From the NCBI GenBank assembly GCA_964557575.1, contig CAZLBC010000081.1, positions 1 to 23,727 of the forward strand: 23,727 bases of DNA. The letters run 5' to 3'. A program made the translations under genes and the position numbers. The stretch is from CAZLBC01 sp964557575 (GTDB lineage: Bacteria; Planctomycetota; Phycisphaerae; SM23-33). The notes under the pieces are model-generated. The model was not told where the DNA came from and did not search any database. It saw nothing but the letters and a program-made list of their open reading frames with translations. Positions 1 through 8,267 of this stretch are shown here, piece after piece (position 1 is the first letter of the stretch; each line of letters starts with the position of its first letter).

Positions 1-2
1 AT

Positions 3-1055
3 CGCGCGTGCGGGGTCTTCCTCCGGGCACAGACCGAGACCCGCGATTACCAGGCCATCTATGACAAGGTCCTCGCCGACACGCCCGGCTACGTTATCGA
101 GTACGACGTACTGAAGGTCTGGGAAGAGGACGGCATTACCTGGGCCCGGGTCAAGGCGCTGGTCTCCACGAAACAATTCCGGCTGGCCTGGAACCGTATC
201 GCCCACATCGTGGAACGCGAAAACAACCCGCGGGTCATCATCGCGGTCGCCGAGTCGACCGCCTCCATGGTCAACACGCTCACCGAGGAGACCGAGGTGA
301 TCGTGCCGGCCGGCAGAAAGCAAACGACGTCGAAGGTGTGGGAAAAGGCAACCGAGGAGATCGATCGCGGCGGCACCGTCCAGACAAAACTGGAAGAGTA
401 TTTCACGAAACGGGACATCGTGCTCGTCGACCGCACGCAGGCCGACACGGTCGACAAGCGGGACCTGATACTGGCTGCCGCCGGGGGCGATCCGGACAAG
501 ATCGCCGCGCTGAAGGCCCGTTTCGATGCCGACGTGGTTCTGATAGGCGTGGCCGCGGCCGAGTACGGGGACGAACTACGCATCGCCGGGCGCACGATGC
601 ACCGGTACACCGCGAAGCTGGCGATCCGCGCGGTCAGGACCGACACCGCCCGACTCCTGGCGGCCAGGACAATCGGCCCGATCGCGGTCAATACCATGCA
701 GAAGTCGGGCGGCGAAGACGAGGCCCTGGCCGCGCTGGCGAACAAGGCCGCCCCGGAGATCCTCACCGCGATCGTCGAGGCATGGCGGAAGCAGGTTCAC
801 GTGGCACGGGAGATCAGGCTGCTGATCGACGGCATGTCGTTTTCGGTATGGAAGGTCCTTCGCGAGGAGGCGATGACACTCAAGGGCGTCCAGGCGATGC
901 GGCTGCGGGAAATCACCAAGTCGGTCGCCACCATCGACGTCGAGTACGACTTCGACACGCAGAACCTCGCGGAAAAGCTGACCGAGTTGAAACAGACGAA
1001 GCTCAAGATAACCGAGTTCAACCCGGACCGGCTCAAGATGACGGTCGCCAAATGA
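3..1055 (+). CDS. FlgT/LPP20-like envelope protein, 5' truncated by window edge
   Basis: The frame is open from the first bases of the window to a TGA at 1053-1055, so the gene begins upstream and the internal ATG at 210 is not its start. The visible N-terminal stretch (pattern Q-T-E-x-R near 30-45, then G-Y-x-x-E-Y-x-V near 90-110, then a W-A-R-V-K-A-L-V strand) resembles the small alpha/beta domain of FlgT and LPP20-type envelope proteins. The following part (N-P-R-V-I-I-A-V-A-E, then a block around a D-x-V-L-I-G-V motif at about 530-550) resembles the middle domain of those proteins, which is related to TolB and CsgG-like folds. I infer a periplasmic or lipoprotein structural role. A signal sequence or lipobox, if any, lies outside the window. 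Flagellar function is not implied, since no flagellar genes are visible. Family assignment is by eye. Confidence 0.55.
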   Translation, partial: RACGVFLRAQTETRDYQAIYDKVLADTPGYVIEYDVLKVWEEDGITWARVKALVSTKQFRLAWNRIAHIVERENNPRVIIAVAESTASMVNTLTEETEVIVPAGRKQTTSKVWEKATEEIDRGGTVQTKLEEYFTKRDIVLVDRTQADTVDKRDLILAAAGGDPDKIAALKARFDADVVLIGVAAAEYGDELRIAGRTMHRYTAKLAIRAVRTDTARLLAARTIGPIAVNTMQKSGGEDEALAALANKAAPEILTAIVEAWRKQVHVAREIRLLIDGMSFSVWKVLREEAMTLKGVQAMRLREITKSVATIDVEYDFDTQNLAEKLTELKQTKLKITEFNPDRLKMTVAK

Positions 1056-1119
1056 GGGGGGGACATGCTCACTATTTCGCCGGCACACCGGCTGCCGACC
1101 CGCCGCGGAGATTCGGCCC

Positions 1120-1626
1120 ATGAGGCGGATGACGACATACACGATGGTACTGATGCTGATCGCCCTCCTGCTGGTCATTGTCACCGCGCTGGTATACCTT
1201 ATCCCGGTGCCGGATGAGGGCGAAGAGCCGATTCCCGGCGTCAGGCGGCTGGCGTTCCATCCCCACACGTATCGATTCGCGATCAAACGGGGCGACGAGC
1301 GGCGGTGCGCCGTCAGTGTCGCCAACGGCGGAAAAAACGCGGCCATATTCACGGTGGTCGTGAAAATCAACAACAGCGCCGTTGTCGCCGAGTGCAGCGG
1401 TCCCGGATCGGCCGATACACCGCTCTTGCTGGCCGCCGGAAAGACGGCGGACGTGCAGATCGCGCTGTCCGCCCGGCGGGCGGCGCCGGGACGGCACCAG
1501 ATCATCCTGGGGCTGCGGAAAGTCACCCCGAAAGCGACGCGGGAAGTAGACGCCTGCCCGGTCTTCGTGACCATTCCCGGCGAGCCGGCATCGCGAAAAG
1601 CCGAAACAAAACCAGCCGCACAGTAA
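1120..1626 (+). CDS. Small membrane-anchored protein with a beta-sandwich-like exterior domain
   Basis: 168 residues. One strongly hydrophobic segment lies at residues 7-30 and fits a signal anchor or uncleaved signal peptide. The rest is soluble and rich in alternating hydrophobic residues (the stretch after residue 60 reads as successive beta strands with V-x-V-x-N-G-G and T-V-V-V-K-I patterns), which suggests an immunoglobulin-like or CARDB-like sandwich. It starts 64 bases after the FlgT-like gene on the same strand, with a GGAG at about 1107-1110, so the two are probably co-transcribed. A second ATG three codons in (1129) is an equally plausible start. I do not recognise a named family. 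A partner or anchor role for the upstream envelope protein is inference from position only. Confidence 0.6.
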   Translation: MRRMTTYTMVLMLIALLLVIVTALVYLIPVPDEGEEPIPGVRRLAFHPHTYRFAIKRGDERRCAVSVANGGKNAAIFTVVVKINNSAVVAECSGPGSADTPLLLAAGKTADVQIALSARRAAPGRHQIILGLRKVTPKATREVDACPVFVTIPGEPASRKAETKPAAQ

Positions 1627-1657
1627 ACAACAGATGAAAAACAGGGCCGGAACTAAT

Positions 1658-1852
1658 CCTTAAACCAGCGAATAAAGGCGCGCGAAGCGCCCGCGAATTG
1701 TTGTATGATAAGGAACACGAAGAAAATAGACCCGTATAGGGTCATTTTCTTGCGTGTGACGCAAAGGCATTTCGAGTGAAATCATTTCACTCGAAATGCC
1801 GGTCATACAGCAATTCTGCAAGCTGCAGCCGTTTTTATTCGCTGGTTTAAGG
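1658..1852. mobile_element. MITE-like element with 19-20 bp perfect terminal inverted repeats
   Basis: The ends are exact inverted copies: TCCTTAAACCAGCGAATAAA at 1657-1676 and its reverse complement at 1834-1853. ACTAAT occurs on both sides (1652-1657 and 1853-1858) and fits a target-site duplication, although the exact border between repeat and duplication is ambiguous (4 or 6 bp). The inside is non-coding. It has nested pairing: a hairpin at 1677-1691, a 15-bp stem allowing two wobble pairs (about 1693-1708 against 1801-1815), a hairpin centred on 1727, and a 17-bp perfect palindrome with a one-base loop (1766-1800). It has no open reading frame for a transposase, so it would be non-autonomous. 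Insertion into the REPIN-like repeat is supported by the empty-site reconstruction. Confidence 0.6.
1766..1800. repeat. Perfect 17-bp palindrome inside the MITE
   Basis: GGCATTTCGAGTGAAAT at 1766-1782 is followed by a single C and then its exact reverse complement at 1784-1800. With only one unpaired base it would form a long cruciform in DNA. It lies at the centre of the inverted-repeat element. It is not followed by a T-run, so it does not look like a rho-independent terminator. Confidence 0.8.
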
Positions 1853-1916
1853 ACTAATGTAACTCAATGTATAAAAAGGGAATAAAAGAGTCCTGGCCCC
1901 TTTTTGGAGACGAACA

Positions 1917-4900
1917 ATGATCCTAAAAACGCTCGCGATTCTCGCCGCCGCTGTCCCGGCCGCCGAACCCTGGCACGAGGATATCAGCTACGGCTGCGGC
2001 GGACACTGGCCGCTCCGGGTTCCCGTAAAGGTCGCCAATAGATCCGACCGGCCCCTTGCCGCCGCGCCGGTCGCCGTCACGGTCGCCGCCGACGGACATA
2101 CCGCCCCCCTGGCCGGCGAGCCGGTCCGGTCGCTCCGCGTCGTCCCCCTGTCCGGGCCGGAAGTGAAGTTCGCCGTCGTCGACGGCCGGGGCCGGCCCCG
2201 CCGATCGGGGGAGATCACCGCCGGCGACCGGATCACGATACCGGTCGACGTCCCCGCCGGGTCCGCGGCAACCTGTTACCTCTACGCGGGCAACGGACGG
2301 GCGTGGCCGCCCCCGGAACGGCTGGCGGCCGGGATCGCGAATCCCGGCTTCGAGATCGGCGGACAGCACCCCGACGGCTGGCGGGCCGGCGACACCGATG
2401 CCGCCCACCGCGTCAGCCGGCGGGAAGGCGGATTCAGCGGCGCGTTCTGCGCCCGCTGCGACGTCGACGAGGGGGCGGAACCGTCGTGGGTGAAGTACTA
2501 CCAGCCCCGCATTCCCGTTTCCGGCGGCCGGCAGTACCGCTTCTCGGCCCGGGTACAGGCCGCGGGGGTGAAGGGCACCGCGGGGTGGTTCGTGCACGTC
2601 CACGGTGAAGGTAAGCTGCTCCTGAACCGCTCATGGACCCGCGGCGGCACCTACGACTGGCAGGAAGCCGTCATCGCGTTCACCGCCCCCGACGGCGCCG
2701 CGTCGGTGACGATCGGCACCATCCTCCGGGGGACGGGCACCGCCTGGTACGACTGCGCGGAACTCGCATCGGCCGGCGACCTGAAACCGGCGGTCACGGT
2801 GCTTCCCGCCGAGCGGAAACGGCTGCGCACCGCCGGAGACGGCGCGGCATGGGCCGGGGACCCGAAACGATGGCCGTTCCGCATCCCCATCCGGGTCCGC
2901 AACGTGACCGAACAGGCGGTCGACAACGCTGCGGCGGTGATCGACGCCCGGCGGATCGAAAACCACCTGGCCAAGCTCCGCGGGTTCGACGACCCGCCCG
3001 CGGTCCGCCTCGTCGACGGCGACGGCGGGCGAGACCGGACGTTCTCGTGGCTGGCGAACGCGCGGATGCACGGGCGGAAGGACCTGCCGGCCCAGGGCAC
3101 CTTCAGCGCGCGCCGGAAAATGATCGTCCGCCTCGACGTGCCCGCTCGCACCGAGAAGGTCCTGTGGCTCTACGTCGATCCATCCCGTTCCGGCGGCGGG
3201 TCCGGGGCGGACCCGGCCGCCTGGTCGGCCGGCGGGTTCAATCTCCTGGAAAACGGCGACATGGAACGGGGAGACGGGGCAAAACCCGCGGCGTGGGAAG
3301 GAGGTAAGGACACCGCCGGCATGGCGCGGATCAGGGGCGGCACGGACGGCGACTGGTGCCTTCGGTTGCGCGTCCCCGCCGGCGAAAAAACCGGCTGGCG
3401 GGGATGGCGGCAGCGGGTGGCGGTCAGGCCCGCGACCCGCTACCTCCTGGCGGGGTACCTGAAGACCGACGGGGCCGGCGGCGCGCCGCGGATACACGGC
3501 CACTTCCACCGGGCCGACGGCAGCCACACCGACCGGGCCTTTTTCAGCACCGGTCCCGGGCTCGCCGGGACGCAGGACTGGACGATAACCTCCACCGAGG
3601 TCACCACCCCCCGGGACTGCGCATATATCAGCGTTCACCTGACCGCCAACCGCCCCGGGACGATCCGGTACGACTCCCTGGTCCTGGCCGAGGTCTGCCG
3701 CGCGGAGATCGGCGACCTCGCGGCGGCAGCGGGCCCGGACAGGCTGACCGCCTGGGCGGTCGACCGGTCGGTCAAGACCTTCCGCGACGACCTCCCGCCG
3801 CCGGGTGCCCGCCGAAAACTAACGGTGTACGCCTGCCGCAACGAGCGGGAGTGCTGCCAGCTCGCCCTGCGGTCGGCCGATACGACGACGGTATCCGTCT
3901 CCGCCGGCCCACTGTCGGGCCCGGGAGGCGCGTCACTGCCGAAACCGGCCATCCACCTGGCCCGGTACGTGCCGGTCGACTTTCCCGTCGGCTACGACAA
4001 CAGCACGCTGGGCGCCCACGTCCGGCTTCTTCCCCGCCGCCGGGGGACCGACGGGTGGCGGGGATGGTGGCCGGACCCGCTTCTGCCGGCCGGAACGAAC
4101 GTAAAACTCACCGCCGGAGAGACCGCGTCGCTCTGGCTGGACTTCACGATCCCCCGGGACGCGAAGCCGGGCGCGTATGCCGGCACCGTGGCGCTGGCGG
4201 CCGGCGGCCGCACCGTCCGGGTGCCGGTCGCGCTGACGGTCTGGGACTTTGCCCAGCCGGACGCCAAGCACCTGCCGGCCCTCTACGATCTCCGCAACGG
4301 CCCCGGCACAAAGGCCTTCGACCGCGGCAACACCGAACAGGTCAAACGGTGGTACCGCTTTCTCGCCGACTACAACGTTTCGCCGGGCTTTATCTTCCCC
4401 CGGCCGAAGTTCTCGTACCGCAATGGACAGGTCACCATGGACGCGGCGGCGTACGACGAGATGGCCTCGTTCCTCTTCGACGAGCTGCAGTGCCCGGCGG
4501 TCTACACCCCCCGGATCTTCTACGCCGCCGGCTGGGCGCGGCTGCCGAAGAGGATATTCGGCCTCGCCTACGGCACCCCCGCATATCGAACGGCCTGGTC
4601 GGCGGCCTACCGGGCGTTCATCGACCATGTCACGAAAAAGGGCTGGCGGAACCGGATCGTCTACTACCTCTCCGACGAGCCCCACGAGAGCAACCCCGCC
4701 ACGATCGCGGGCCTCGCGGCGGTCGCCGACATGGCGCGGGCCATCGCCCCCGACGTGCCGATCTACTCGAGCACCTGGCGGTACATCGCGGGGCTGGAGG
4801 GCCACGTGACGCTGTGGGGTATCGGTCCCCACGGCAGCTTCGACGAGCAAAAATGGACACAGCGCCGGAAGGCCGGCGACCGGTTCTGGTACACCACCGA

Positions 4901-5390
4901 CGGCCACATGTGCACCGACACCCCCCTGCTGGCGGTGGAAAAGCTCCTGCCCTGGCTGTGCTTCAAGTACGGCGTGGGGGCCTACGAGTTCTGGGGCGTC
5001 AGCTGGTGGACCCACGCCCCCTGGCAGCGGGGCTGGCACCGGTACATCCGGCAGAGCGCCGACGGGAAGAACTACCGCTGGGTGCGGTACCCCAACGGCG
5101 ACGGTTTCCTGGCCTACCCCGGAACGCCTGAACGCGGCGAGGGCCCCTTCCCCACGATCCGCCTGCTGGCGGCCCGCGACGGCGTCGAGGACTACGAGAT
5201 CTTCCTGCGGCTGCGGGAACTGGCGGATGACGGGAACGCGCAGGCGAAAGCGGCTCTGGCGGCCGTCGAGGCCGCGGTCTCCATGCAGAACCGCGGCGGG
5301 CGGTACTCCACCGTTCTCATGCCCGATCCCGCGGCGGTACGGAAGGCCCGGATCATGGCCGGGGCGGCGGTGGACGCGGCGGCGCGGTGA
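1917..5390 (+). CDS. Exported DUF4091 (glycosidase-like) protein with two N-terminal carbohydrate-binding-like units
   Basis: 1157 residues. The ATG at 1917 is set by GGAG at 1906-1909. A short signal peptide covers about residues 1-17 (L-A-I-L-A-A-A-V-P-A-A). Two similar units follow, at about 25-290 and 318-620. Each opens with a strand pattern W-P-(L/F)-R-(V/I)-P and then a CBM4/9-like jelly roll (N-P-G-F-E near 142, E-N-G-D-M-E near 445). The last half, about 637-1150, matches DUF4091: a Y-x-S-D-E-P motif near 915 and the typical R-D-G-V-E-D-Y-E motif near 1088. DUF4091 proteins are thought to be TIM-barrel glycoside hydrolase relatives, and the Asp/Glu of S-D-E-P are candidate catalytic residues. 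Substrate is unknown. The last 26 codons lie in the 77-bp repeat that recurs at 8268-8344; here the end reads D-A-A-A-R-stop, while the distal copy would give D-A-A-K-stop. Confidence 0.85.
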   Translation: MILKTLAILAAAVPAAEPWHEDISYGCGGHWPLRVPVKVANRSDRPLAAAPVAVTVAADGHTAPLAGEPVRSLRVVPLSGPEVKFAVVDGRGRPRRSGEITAGDRITIPVDVPAGSAATCYLYAGNGRAWPPPERLAAGIANPGFEIGGQHPDGWRAGDTDAAHRVSRREGGFSGAFCARCDVDEGAEPSWVKYYQPRIPVSGGRQYRFSARVQAAGVKGTAGWFVHVHGEGKLLLNRSWTRGGTYDWQEAVIAFTAPDGAASVTIGTILRGTGTAWYDCAELASAGDLKPAVTVLPAERKRLRTAGDGAAWAGDPKRWPFRIPIRVRNVTEQAVDNAAAVIDARRIENHLAKLRGFDDPPAVRLVDGDGGRDRTFSWLANARMHGRKDLPAQGTFSARRKMIVRLDVPARTEKVLWLYVDPSRSGGGSGADPAAWSAGGFNLLENGDMERGDGAKPAAWEGGKDTAGMARIRGGTDGDWCLRLRVPAGEKTGWRGWRQRVAVRPATRYLLAGYLKTDGAGGAPRIHGHFHRADGSHTDRAFFSTGPGLAGTQDWTITSTEVTTPRDCAYISVHLTANRPGTIRYDSLVLAEVCRAEIGDLAAAAGPDRLTAWAVDRSVKTFRDDLPPPGARRKLTVYACRNERECCQLALRSADTTTVSVSAGPLSGPGGASLPKPAIHLARYVPVDFPVGYDNSTLGAHVRLLPRRRGTDGWRGWWPDPLLPAGTNVKLTAGETASLWLDFTIPRDAKPGAYAGTVALAAGGRTVRVPVALTVWDFAQPDAKHLPALYDLRNGPGTKAFDRGNTEQVKRWYRFLADYNVSPGFIFPRPKFSYRNGQVTMDAAAYDEMASFLFDELQCPAVYTPRIFYAAGWARLPKRIFGLAYGTPAYRTAWSAAYRAFIDHVTKKGWRNRIVYYLSDEPHESNPATIAGLAAVADMARAIAPDVPIYSSTWRYIAGLEGHVTLWGIGPHGSFDEQKWTQRRKAGDRFWYTTDGHMCTDTPLLAVEKLLPWLCFKYGVGAYEFWGVSWWTHAPWQRGWHRYIRQSADGKNYRWVRYPNGDGFLAYPGTPERGEGPFPTIRLLAARDGVEDYEIFLRLRELADDGNAQAKAALAAVEAAVSMQNRGGRYSTVLMPDPAAVRKARIMAGAAVDAAAR
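5305..5381 (+). repeat. 77-bp direct repeat, left copy (att-like), within the 3' end of the DUF4091 gene
   Basis: Identical over 77 bases to 8268-8344. The bases just outside differ (T before and G after here; C before and A after in the other copy), so 77 is the maximal match. It encodes the C-terminal residues of the DUF4091 protein. Paired 3'-end copies on both sides of compositionally foreign DNA are the usual footprint of site-specific integration into a gene end. Confidence 0.95.
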
Positions 5391-5408
5391 GGGTAGCCTG
5401 CTGGTACA

Positions 5409-5430
5409 TACATGCTTAAATGTGCATGTA
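5409..5430. promoter_or_regulatory. Inverted repeat, candidate operator at the island left end
   Basis: TACATGC at 5409-5415 and GCATGTA at 5424-5430 are perfect 7-bp arms separated by eight AT-rich bases. The site lies upstream of the island genes, about 35 bases before the likely -35 box. The first island gene encodes an apparent winged helix, so autoregulation is possible, but no binding evidence exists. Confidence 0.35.
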
Positions 5431-5464
5431 ATTTAGGAAGGTCCGACGAAAGATCATGGAAATA

Positions 5465-5493
5465 TTGATTATCAATACATCGGTGCTTATGAT
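5465..5493 (+). promoter_or_regulatory. Candidate sigma-70-type promoter of the island operon
   Basis: TTGATT at 5465-5470 and TATGAT at 5488-5493 are separated by 17 bases. Transcription would start near 5500, about 50 bases before the first ATG. The sequence around it is AT-rich, unlike host DNA. Confidence 0.4.
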
Positions 5494-5551
5494 AAGCTGC
5501 CAGATTGCATATAGGGCTTGATATAAGGATGATATAAGCAAGGACGCATGG

Positions 5552-6883
5552 ATGGCGCTAAAACAACTGAAAAAGAATAATACCGAACACCTGCAAATAA
5601 TAAACGGGGACGAACCGCTTTCATCTGCTGTTCGCCAGAGAGTCATATCAGTACTGCAAGAAAAAAAAAGCAGCTTCAATGATCTTCTCTCAAATACACT
5701 CAATTGCGACCCGGCACTTTTATTGCGAATTATCGAATCGCTGGTGAATGAAGATCGTGTAATTTGTAAGGAAACATCAAACGGACAACCTGTTTTTGAA
5801 TTGAAGACAATTCACCGAAAATCGGTTCTGACCGCAAACCAAGCCAGTGACTTTAAGCCGAAAAAAAAGGTTGCCGGCAAAGAATCGAGAGCATCAGAAC
5901 TCGCCGGGGCCATACTGTCTGAATTGCCTGACGCCTCTCCTGTTTTTTCACAATGGTGGTTCACTGCGGAATGCCTTCACAAAACAACCCGCATGATACA
6001 ACGATTTACAACCGCGAGAGACGAAATAGGTTTCCTTGCCTGTCCAACCCTTGGAGCACTGACCGCGGCACTGGGCATTTGCCATTCTACCATTTTGGAC
6101 AGGGACCAGGCAGTGTTGAGCACACTTGAGAAGATCGTGGGTAACAGGCACGCCGATTGGACTCTCTTCGACGCGACCAAAGAACTTGCTTCAAAACTAT
6201 GCGGTTCTTTTTCAGTGCTTATGGTTGACCCGCCATGGGGGCAGTCATCGCTTAAAACCTTCCTCATTCGCAGCGCTGCCTTGGTTAAGCCGGGAGGGGT
6301 TGTGTTATTCTCTCTCCCACCCGAATTCACCCGTCCGGGTATACAAAAAGAACGTGGACAACTGACGGCAATAGCTCAGGCGGCAGGACTGCAAGTAGAA
6401 AGGTTGAAAACAGGTTACACCAGCTACTCCGTACCTACCTTCGAAAAAGAAGCATATCGTACATTGGGAATTACCCTGAATACTCCCTGGAGACGGGGCG
6501 ATCTTTTCGTTTTACGCAAAACGAATAACACCAGTTATCACGCTGCCTGCGCACCAGCAAAGGACAGGGGGCGGTGGGAACAATACCGTTTTGGGGAATC
6601 CCGAGTATTCCTGAAACGAGATGGTACGGAAGAAGATGGGCCACTCGAGTTGACACCGTGCGCGGACACCGGCAGTTTACATTACCCTTCCACGAGTTCG
6701 CGCTCCGCGGCATGGAAGGAAGCGTCACTGGTTACGACCCGTAACAAGATCGCACATGCATACGGGAGACGTTGGCTGGCGGATGTTTTGCGGGCGATCG
6801 ATAACAAGCACATGCATACTAAAGACCTGATTAATCTAACCAAGCTTCCGCGAACAATGTTGTCTTTTTTCGATGTAATATAG
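5552..6883 (+). CDS. Winged-helix plus EEF1AKMT1/N6-adenine-MTase-like protein
   Basis: 443 residues. AAGGA at 5540-5544 sets the ATG at 5552. Residues about 25-85 look like a winged helix (R-Q-R-V-I-S-V-L-Q-E, then a helix ending L-V-N-E-D-R-V and a wing). Residues 130-320 resemble the Rossmann methyltransferase family of EEF1AKMT1 (formerly N6AMT2, Pfam N6-adenineMlase): an F-S-Q-W-W-F entry motif at 132-137, a G-F-L-A-C-P-T strand-loop at 160-166 in place of the cofactor loop, an acidic I-L-D-R-D at 181-185, the motif IV V-D-P-P-W-G at 225-230, and K-P-G-G at 246-249. The D-P-P-W motif is the signature of amino-group methylation (adenine N6, cytosine N4 or lysine). Residues 330-443 form a further domain I do not recognise. 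The gene precedes the dGTPase gene by 22 bases, so the two products are probably made together. Function as a DNA or protein methyltransferase, or a degenerate SAM-binding regulator, is inference. Confidence 0.7.
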   Translation: MALKQLKKNNTEHLQIINGDEPLSSAVRQRVISVLQEKKSSFNDLLSNTLNCDPALLLRIIESLVNEDRVICKETSNGQPVFELKTIHRKSVLTANQASDFKPKKKVAGKESRASELAGAILSELPDASPVFSQWWFTAECLHKTTRMIQRFTTARDEIGFLACPTLGALTAALGICHSTILDRDQAVLSTLEKIVGNRHADWTLFDATKELASKLCGSFSVLMVDPPWGQSSLKTFLIRSAALVKPGGVVLFSLPPEFTRPGIQKERGQLTAIAQAAGLQVERLKTGYTSYSVPTFEKEAYRTLGITLNTPWRRGDLFVLRKTNNTSYHAACAPAKDRGRWEQYRFGESRVFLKRDGTEEDGPLELTPCADTGSLHYPSTSSRSAAWKEASLVTTRNKIAHAYGRRWLADVLRAIDNKHMHTKDLINLTKLPRTMLSFFDVI

Positions 6884-6905
6884 TTTTCCCATATGGGGAT
6901 GCACG

Positions 6906-8261
6906 ATGGCAAATGTCGGTTTGGATGAAACAAAAAGGCTGGAAAAACTTGAAGCGGAAAATCTTGCATCATTTGCACTGAAATCCGCAGAGCGGCGGGA
7001 CGAACCAGGCATCCAGTTCCGAAAACATCCAGAAAAGACTCCCTTGGAATTTCGCACAGAGTATCATCGCGACCGGGACCGTATCATCTGGTCCCGCACG
7101 TTTCGAAGATTACAGCATAAAACACAGGTTTTTCCCCATTACTCGCAGGATCACTACCGCAGGCGCCTCACGCATACAATCGAGGTGGCTCAGATCGCCA
7201 CTACTCTGGCACGCGCACTTCATCTCAACGAAGTGGTAACCGAGGCCATAGCTCTCGGACACGATCTGGGACATACGCCGTTCGGACATGCCGGAGAACG
7301 GGCCCTAAATAAAATCCATCTTAACCTGAATTTTTGCAAATATAGCGAAGATCAGAGTCATCTGCCTATCCCTGTCATCGGTTTCAATCACTGCGTTCAT
7401 GGAATCGAGGTGGTATCACGGATTGAACGAGACTACCATCTTAATGGCAATGATTACTATGGGCTGAACCTCACGCAGGATGTACGAGACGGTATCCTCC
7501 AGCACATGCGGGACGAAAAGAGAGGAAGTCTGGATTACCAACTGGGAATATCCGACATCTCACAATTCGATGAATTTAAAGAGTTTACGACCAACAAGGG
7601 TTCGCTCGAAGCGCAGTGCGTATATTTTGCCGACAAGGTGGCTTATCTGTTGGGTGACATCGAAGACGGAATTCGCAGGCAACTCTTCGATCCATCAAAG
7701 TTAAATAGCGATCCTTTCATAAAACATATACGACAGTCATTAGCCAAACGCCGGAAAGGGAACGGCAATAAAAAACCCCAATTGCGCAATGTTGACGACT
7801 ATTTGCATTTCCGACGGGCCGCTCTTGCGGAGCTGATTCTCAATTGTATCGAGAGAGCAAAGACAAAGTCGAAGTGTGCGAATTTCCAGACCGTAAATGA
7901 TGTGCTCAAATACAATGAACGTGTAGTATGGGTCGATGACAATACTCATGCAAAATGGACGCAATTCAACAAAAAATGGATGAAGGGGAAGCTCTACTGT
8001 AACGAGCACGTGATGGCGTGTGAAGTAAAGGCCAGAAAGATAGTCACCGATCTGTTCAATGCGTACTTGAACACTTTCAATTTAATCGGCAGTGAATACC
8101 GGAAGGATGCCCGAAAGACGTACACACAGATTGGGATAGAGGATAAAGAAATGATCACATGGTTAACCGTGCGCAATTATGTAGCCGGAATGACAGATGC
8201 CTTTGCCATCAACCAGCACGCCCGTCTGTTCACAGCGAGGGAACAAGTATCGTTCGTCTGA
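6906..8261 (+). CDS. dGTPase-family HD-domain phosphohydrolase (anti-phage dGTPase-like)
   Basis: 451 residues. The N-terminal R-D-R-I-I-W-S-R-T-F-R-R-L-Q-x-K-T-Q-V pattern (about 56-75) and the metal-binding HD set are all present: His90 in R-L-T-H, His119-Asp120 in L-G-H-D-L-G-H-T-P-F-G-H, and Asp243 in Y-F-A-D-K-V-A-Y followed by D-I-E-D. These define deoxynucleoside triphosphate triphosphohydrolases, which cut dGTP (or other dNTPs) to the nucleoside and triphosphate. Members of this family deplete dNTPs during phage infection in several bacteria. Length fits the family. It is downstream of, and likely co-transcribed with, the methyltransferase-like gene inside the inserted island. A housekeeping role is less likely given the foreign composition and the island setting, but defence is inferred from family and context. 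Confidence 0.85.
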   Translation: MANVGLDETKRLEKLEAENLASFALKSAERRDEPGIQFRKHPEKTPLEFRTEYHRDRDRIIWSRTFRRLQHKTQVFPHYSQDHYRRRLTHTIEVAQIATTLARALHLNEVVTEAIALGHDLGHTPFGHAGERALNKIHLNLNFCKYSEDQSHLPIPVIGFNHCVHGIEVVSRIERDYHLNGNDYYGLNLTQDVRDGILQHMRDEKRGSLDYQLGISDISQFDEFKEFTTNKGSLEAQCVYFADKVAYLLGDIEDGIRRQLFDPSKLNSDPFIKHIRQSLAKRRKGNGNKKPQLRNVDDYLHFRRAALAELILNCIERAKTKSKCANFQTVNDVLKYNERVVWVDDNTHAKWTQFNKKWMKGKLYCNEHVMACEVKARKIVTDLFNAYLNTFNLIGSEYRKDARKTYTQIGIEDKEMITWLTVRNYVAGMTDAFAINQHARLFTAREQVSFV

Positions 8262-8267
8262 CGTGTC

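Larger units (their letters stand above)
1637..1905. repeat. REPIN-like palindromic repeat (copy 1), interrupted by a MITE
   Basis: The outer halves 1637-1657 and 1859-1905 form one element once 1658-1858 is removed. Joined, they give about 68 bases with inverted ends (AAAAACAGGGCCGGAACT at 1637-1654 against AGTCCTGGCCCCTTTTT at 1889-1905). The reverse complement of the joined sequence aligns along its whole length with the uninterrupted copy at 8349-8415, with about four of five positions identical in a hand alignment. Such AAAAAGGGG-C/T-CAG-starting palindromes resemble repeats mobilised by REP-associated tyrosine (IS200-like) transposases. No transposase is present here. The right end directly abuts the GGAG ribosome-binding site of the DUF4091 gene. 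Confidence 0.6.

Noticed and set aside
1766..1800. Rho-independent terminator
   Set aside because: The palindrome has a one-base loop and no following T-run, and it lies at the centre of the inverted-repeat element.
3356..5131. Long alternative-frame protein inside the DUF4091 gene
   Set aside because: Composition is Arg/Pro/Gly-rich without any motif, and the DUF4091 frame explains the region.
5456..5521. 21-codon leader peptide before the island operon
   Set aside because: It lies mostly upstream of the expected transcription start (about 5500) and its ribosome-binding site is too far away.
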